A DNA stretch of 34,178 bases from CAZWUW01 sp964636895 (lineage in GTDB: Bacteria; Bacillota; Thermincolia; Thermincolales; CAZWUW01). Shown here in pieces: positions 31,321 through 34,178 of this stretch (position 1 is its first letter; each line of letters opens with the position of its first letter). The translations under genes and the position numbers were made by a program. The stretch spans positions 1 through 34,178 of the forward strand of contig CAZWUW010000024.1 in assembly GCA_964636895.1 (NCBI GenBank), in the 5' to 3' direction. The notes below the pieces were generated by a model that saw only the letters and a list, made by a program, of their open reading frames with translations, did not search any database and was not told the DNA's origin.

Positions 31321-32214
31321 CCTGCGCCTGAAACTTTAGCCGCATAGGCACCCGCCTCTATAGCAATAACGCAAACCATATCCAGGTATTTATTCGAGAT
31401 AATAGTAGCAATTCTTTTCTTAACTTCCCATGATTTACCTAAATAGTTAGCAAACTTTTTAATATCACCTTTTAACAGTGCTTCTTTTATTATCAATGCA
31501 TTTGCCTTTAGCTCGTGCATTGCCTGAAGCGATATTAGGTTTTTCTCTTTTACATTTTTACTCTGTTCATCTATAATTTTGGCTGATTCTCTTGAAATAC
31601 CCGTATAATACAGAATTATAGAATTTTCCAGTTCATTTATAATCCGGTTTTTTATCCTTAAAGGATTTACAATCACCCTGTCACCAGCATAAAACTCAAT
31701 AAAATTAAACCCGCCGAAAGTTGCTGCATATTGGTCCTGCTTGCCGCCGCTAAGACCTACATCAACTCTCTCAATTTCATAAGCCAAATGTGCTAAATCA
31801 TATTTGCCCAGTGGCAAATTTAACCATTCCTCAAAAGCTTTCAATATCGCCACTACCAAAGTTGATGAGGATCCCAAACCGGAGCCGGCCGGCGCATCGG
31901 AAAAAGTTATCATTTTAAAAGATAACGGCTTGTTATTATTAAATTGCTTTACGATCCGAATTATATACACCTTTATGCAAGTCAAGAAAGCCATTTAGTT
32001 CTAAATATTCTTTTGATTCAAAGGCGAAAAACTCATTACGGTCAGCTGCATAAAAAGATATTTTATTATCCTCTGTAACTTCTATGGTGCAATAAGCGTA
32101 CTTGTCTATGGTCGCATTCAGTACGTGCCCACCGAACTCATCACTGTATGGTGATACATCGGTTCCACCACCGGCAAGCCCTAACCGCAGAGGTGCTTTT
32201 GAGCAGATTAACAT
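31305..32214 (-). pseudogene. hddA-like heptose 7-phosphate kinase, frameshifted and truncated
   Basis: A GHMP-type kinase. The start MLICSKAPLRLGLAGGGTDV and the motif SDAPAGSGLGSSSTLVVA are intact. Between GFLDLHKGVYN and RIVKQFN an extra T shifts the frame. The end stops at KVSGAGGGAT, where the kinase would continue for about 40 residues, and runs into a glycosyltransferase remnant. Good ribosome site GGAGAG. It belongs to the GDP-heptose pathway with hddC and gmhB; gmhA is not seen. Confidence 0.83.
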
Positions 32215-32250
32215 AGCTTATCTCTCCAATTTTGATATGGTCAAAAGTTT

Positions 32251-32787
32251 TCAGCGGTCCTTAAACGCCAAAAGCCGTTCCATAATAACCTCAGCTGTTT
32301 TTGCCCAGGTGTGCTTTGTGCTAATTTCCTGCTGTGCCAGCAATCCCCTGGCCTTGGCCTCTTCCCTGTTTTCAAAGACGTACCGCATTAATCTCTGCAG
32401 ATGCTCTTTGTCCGGCCTATACCAAAACGGATAGCCCGGTGTTTCCATGGAATAAACAGCTTTTTCATAAGACCATTCTTTGGCGGCAGATATTAGATAA
32501 GCATTATCCTGATGACAGAAGTCCCGGCAGGCGGCACCCGTGTTTCTCGCATTTGCGCTGCCTACGCTATTGGTTTTTATCAATTTTACCCCTTTTCCCT
32601 GCCAATAGCCGGGGTCATCCACCAGAAACCGGCAGCAGTCATCCTGAGAACCGTCATCCACTAGAATAACCTCATATGGTATCGTGCTTGAATTATTAAT
32701 AATGGAATCAACAGTCATTTTTACATTGGTGCCTTCATTCTTTGCCGGTATAATTACAGAAACCCTTTCTATATTTGCGCTTGCCAT
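32251..32787 (-). pseudogene. chimeric GT2/GT4 glycosyltransferase remnant
   Basis: The frame is open for 178 codons and starts at an ATG behind AGAGGTG. Residues 3-86 are the start of a GT2 enzyme (VSVIIPAKNEGTNV, YEVILVDDGSQDD, SANARNTGAA). From about residue 88 the sequence becomes the tail of a GT4 enzyme (CHQDNAYLISAAKEWSYEKA, LMRYVFENREEAKARG, TKHTWAKTAEVI). Both active sites are incomplete. I infer a deletion that joined two genes in frame near 32529. It may still be translated but is unlikely to be an enzyme. Confidence 0.75.
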
Positions 32788-32812
32788 TACCGCACCTCTT
32801 TTATAAAAATGA

Positions 32813-33691
32813 TCAAAAAGGGATGTTAAATTTTTGAACAAACCAATCATCATCGTACACCCGCCGGTCAAAATATTCTTTTCTCAGTTTCGGAGCATCA
32901 CTTAACACCATATCGGTGAAAATATCCGGGAAATACGGATTATTTTTTATTTGAGCAATAATTTTACTTAACCGGCTTTGATTGAAATGAAGAAAGGCCA
33001 GACGCAACAGGTTGTAATGAATATCAGCGCCGGAAATCAAATAAGAGTGAGCATTGCGGAAAATATGCAGGTAGGTTACATCTGGGTTTATATAAGCACC
33101 AAACCCAAAAAGCCAAAGTTTCAGGGTAAATTCAACATCTTCAAAACCGTATACCCGGAAGCCTTTTTCAAATCCTCCCACAGCATCAAAGACTGTCCTT
33201 TTAATTGCCAGGCAGCCTGCGGTGAGCACCGGTACCGGGTAGATATTGCCAGAAACTGGCAGCCACGCCATTTCCATATTTGCTTTCCAGGTTAATCCAC
33301 CCCATGAATCAGGACCAGCATAATCGTGCGGCTTTATTCCCGGCGAAACAGCATCTATCCCCGGTACCGCCAATGTCTCGGCCAGTTTTTCCAGCCAGCC
33401 CTTGGCCACAAAAATATGCGCATCGCAGAAAATATATATGTCACCCCTGGCATTTTCAGCTCCTATGTTTCTCGCCCGGTTAGCATGAACCCCTGCGGTG
33501 TTAACCAGGATAACCCCTGCCACCTTTTGTTCTCTCAGGAAGTCACAGCAGCCGTCATCAGAAGCATCATCCACGACAATTATTTCATAGGAAATTGCAC
33601 CGGAATTTTCCTTAATAGAGTTAATAGTATGACGTATGTTTTCCCCTTCATTTTTACAGGGTATGATAATTGAAACCAAAATCTCTCTCAT
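32813..33691 (-). CDS. GT2-family glycosyltransferase
   Basis: An intact inverting GT-A glycosyltransferase of 292 residues. The nucleotide-binding start is VSIIIPCKNEGENIRHTINS, the acidic pair is in EIIVVDDASDDG, the D-x-H metal motif in YIFCDAHIFVAKGW, and the acceptor region contains VLTAGCLAIKRTVFDAVGGF and YGFEDVEFTLKLWLFG. This resembles polypeptide or capsule GalNAc-type transferases. Ribosome site CGAGG. It is the only intact glycosyltransferase of the cluster and is next to a Cys-rich surface-like protein, which could be a target; that is inference. Confidence 0.88.
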   Translation of the reverse strand: MREILVSIIIPCKNEGENIRHTINSIKENSGAISYEIIVVDDASDDGCCDFLREQKVAGVILVNTAGVHANRARNIGAENARGDIYIFCDAHIFVAKGWLEKLAETLAVPGIDAVSPGIKPHDYAGPDSWGGLTWKANMEMAWLPVSGNIYPVPVLTAGCLAIKRTVFDAVGGFEKGFRVYGFEDVEFTLKLWLFGFGAYINPDVTYLHIFRNAHSYLISGADIHYNLLRLAFLHFNQSRLSKIIAQIKNNPYFPDIFTDMVLSDAPKLRKEYFDRRVYDDDWFVQKFNIPF

Positions 33692-33738
33692 TTTTCAACC
33701 TCGCTCTAAAAGTTAGTGTAAAAGAATTCGTCAATAAG

Positions 33739-33764
33739 AAACCTGCATTCGGAGATGCAGGTTT
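33739..33764 (-). terminator. hairpin after Cys-rich copy 3
   Basis: AAACCTGCAT and ATGCAGGTTT form a 10-bp stem with a six-base loop. The U-tract (UUUCUUAUUG) is weak. Confidence 0.6.
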
Positions 33765-33784
33765 GGAACGGCAGCGGTTATTAC

Positions 33785-34111
33785 CTATGCTCTGGGCAGC
33801 GGAGTGCAGCGGGGTGTAGGGATGGGCGGACAGGTTGTAAAGAACGGGCAAACCTCTACAGAGATTATCTTGCATTTTTTAATTATAATTTGGTCGGCGC
33901 ATTCTTCGATAGGGCATTCATTTCCGAAAAAGACGGAAACCCTGACAAAAGACCCGGCGGGGCTTACTAACCTTATAAAATCCGGAGCAATGCAGGTCAG
34001 TACGCCAATAGCCTTTTTACAAAGCCCTCCACACTCAAATTCGACAGCTACTTCCCGGTCCTGAAAATTATTGGCTAAAAACCTTTGAAAATCTGTACAA
34101 ACTAATGCCAT
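33785..34111 (-). CDS. Cys-rich small protein, family copy 3
   Basis: A 108-residue paralogue of the proteins at 28854 and 29253: VAVEFECGGLCKKAIGVLTC, DFIRLVSPAGSFVRVSVFFG and NECPIEECADQIIIKK. Its tail is proline- and cysteine-rich (CPFFTTCPPIPTPRCTPLP) instead of acidic. It starts at ATG behind AAGGGAG. It lies before the GT2 gene on the same strand, with a hairpin between. The three copies share a core and differ in tails, as in structural surface proteins. Confidence 0.8.
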   Translation of the reverse strand: MALVCTDFQRFLANNFQDREVAVEFECGGLCKKAIGVLTCIAPDFIRLVSPAGSFVRVSVFFGNECPIEECADQIIIKKCKIISVEVCPFFTTCPPIPTPRCTPLPRA

Positions 34112-34178
34112 TTAGAAAACTCCCTTAAACATGGATTCGGTAAGTAACCATGTTAAAACTGAATTTTATCCAGTGTTA

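Overview
The window looks like chromosomal DNA from an anaerobic, probably spore-forming, Gram-positive Firmicute, most like the Desulfotomaculum/Pelotomaculum group. The basis is the yqxD-dnaG-sigA-(tRNAs)-trmK-yqfO gene order known from Bacillus-type genomes, strong AGGAGG ribosome sites, class A RNase P RNA, energy-coupling-factor metal transport, a CooT protein and the use of selenocysteine. Nearly every gene lies on the minus strand; only the 414-968 gene and a fragment near 26.4 kb read on plus.

Layout. 1-1000: a small ORF and a glycine-rich membrane protein. 1039-5960: a mannan/mannoside operon (GH130, GT4, an alpha/alpha-barrel protein, ManC) behind a possible attenuator. 6.0-10.1 kb: accessory islets with an HTH-EVE protein, a RelE/Phd-type toxin-antitoxin pair, a tRNA nucleotidyltransferase lacking its flexible loop, a fragment of a second copy of it, and a decayed nucleotidyltransferase module. 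10.3-10.76 kb: rnpB with promoter and terminator. 10.8-21.6 kb: housekeeping genes (pseudo-RNase H/cupin fusion, zinc-ribbon coiled coil, YqfO, TrmK, SPFH protein, four tRNAs, SigA, DnaG, YqxD, dGTPase-like, flavoprotein). They are interrupted by a 460-base array of degenerate hairpins. 21.7-26.9 kb: a CbiM-CooT-CbiQ-CbiO transporter operon whose cobalamin riboswitch lies about 2.3 kb upstream. 27-34 kb: an EAL-HDOD signalling protein, a cluster of Cys-rich paralogues, two GT2 genes and a decayed heptose/glycosyltransferase cluster.

The most striking content is at 24.7-26.3 kb. A metal-resistance cassette (ArsR repressor, MerT, MerP lipoprotein, CopZ-type Fe-S metallochaperone) has an in-frame TGA in each of its three effector genes. 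Each TGA replaces one member of the family's conserved metal-binding cysteine set: MerT Cys-Cys becomes Cys-Sec, MerP CxxC becomes UxxC, and the CopZ-like C-terminal CC becomes UC. After each TGA, at 19 to 36 bases, there is a stem-loop whose 5-base apical loop contains GGU, as in bacterial SECIS elements. I read this as an all-selenoprotein mercury (or soft-metal) handling operon. A perfect 38-bp direct repeat lies at both ends of it, and it sits between the cobalamin riboswitch and cbiM, which suggests that it was inserted there.

Second in interest is the hairpin array at 14.44-14.91 kb. Two alternating unit types keep their stem while the sequence drifts, and G-T pairs point to a plus-strand RNA, antisense to the flanking genes. 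The heptose cluster at 29.7-32.8 kb shows gene decay in progress: one nonsense mutation, two frameshifts and at least three deletion junctions that fuse unrelated glycan genes.
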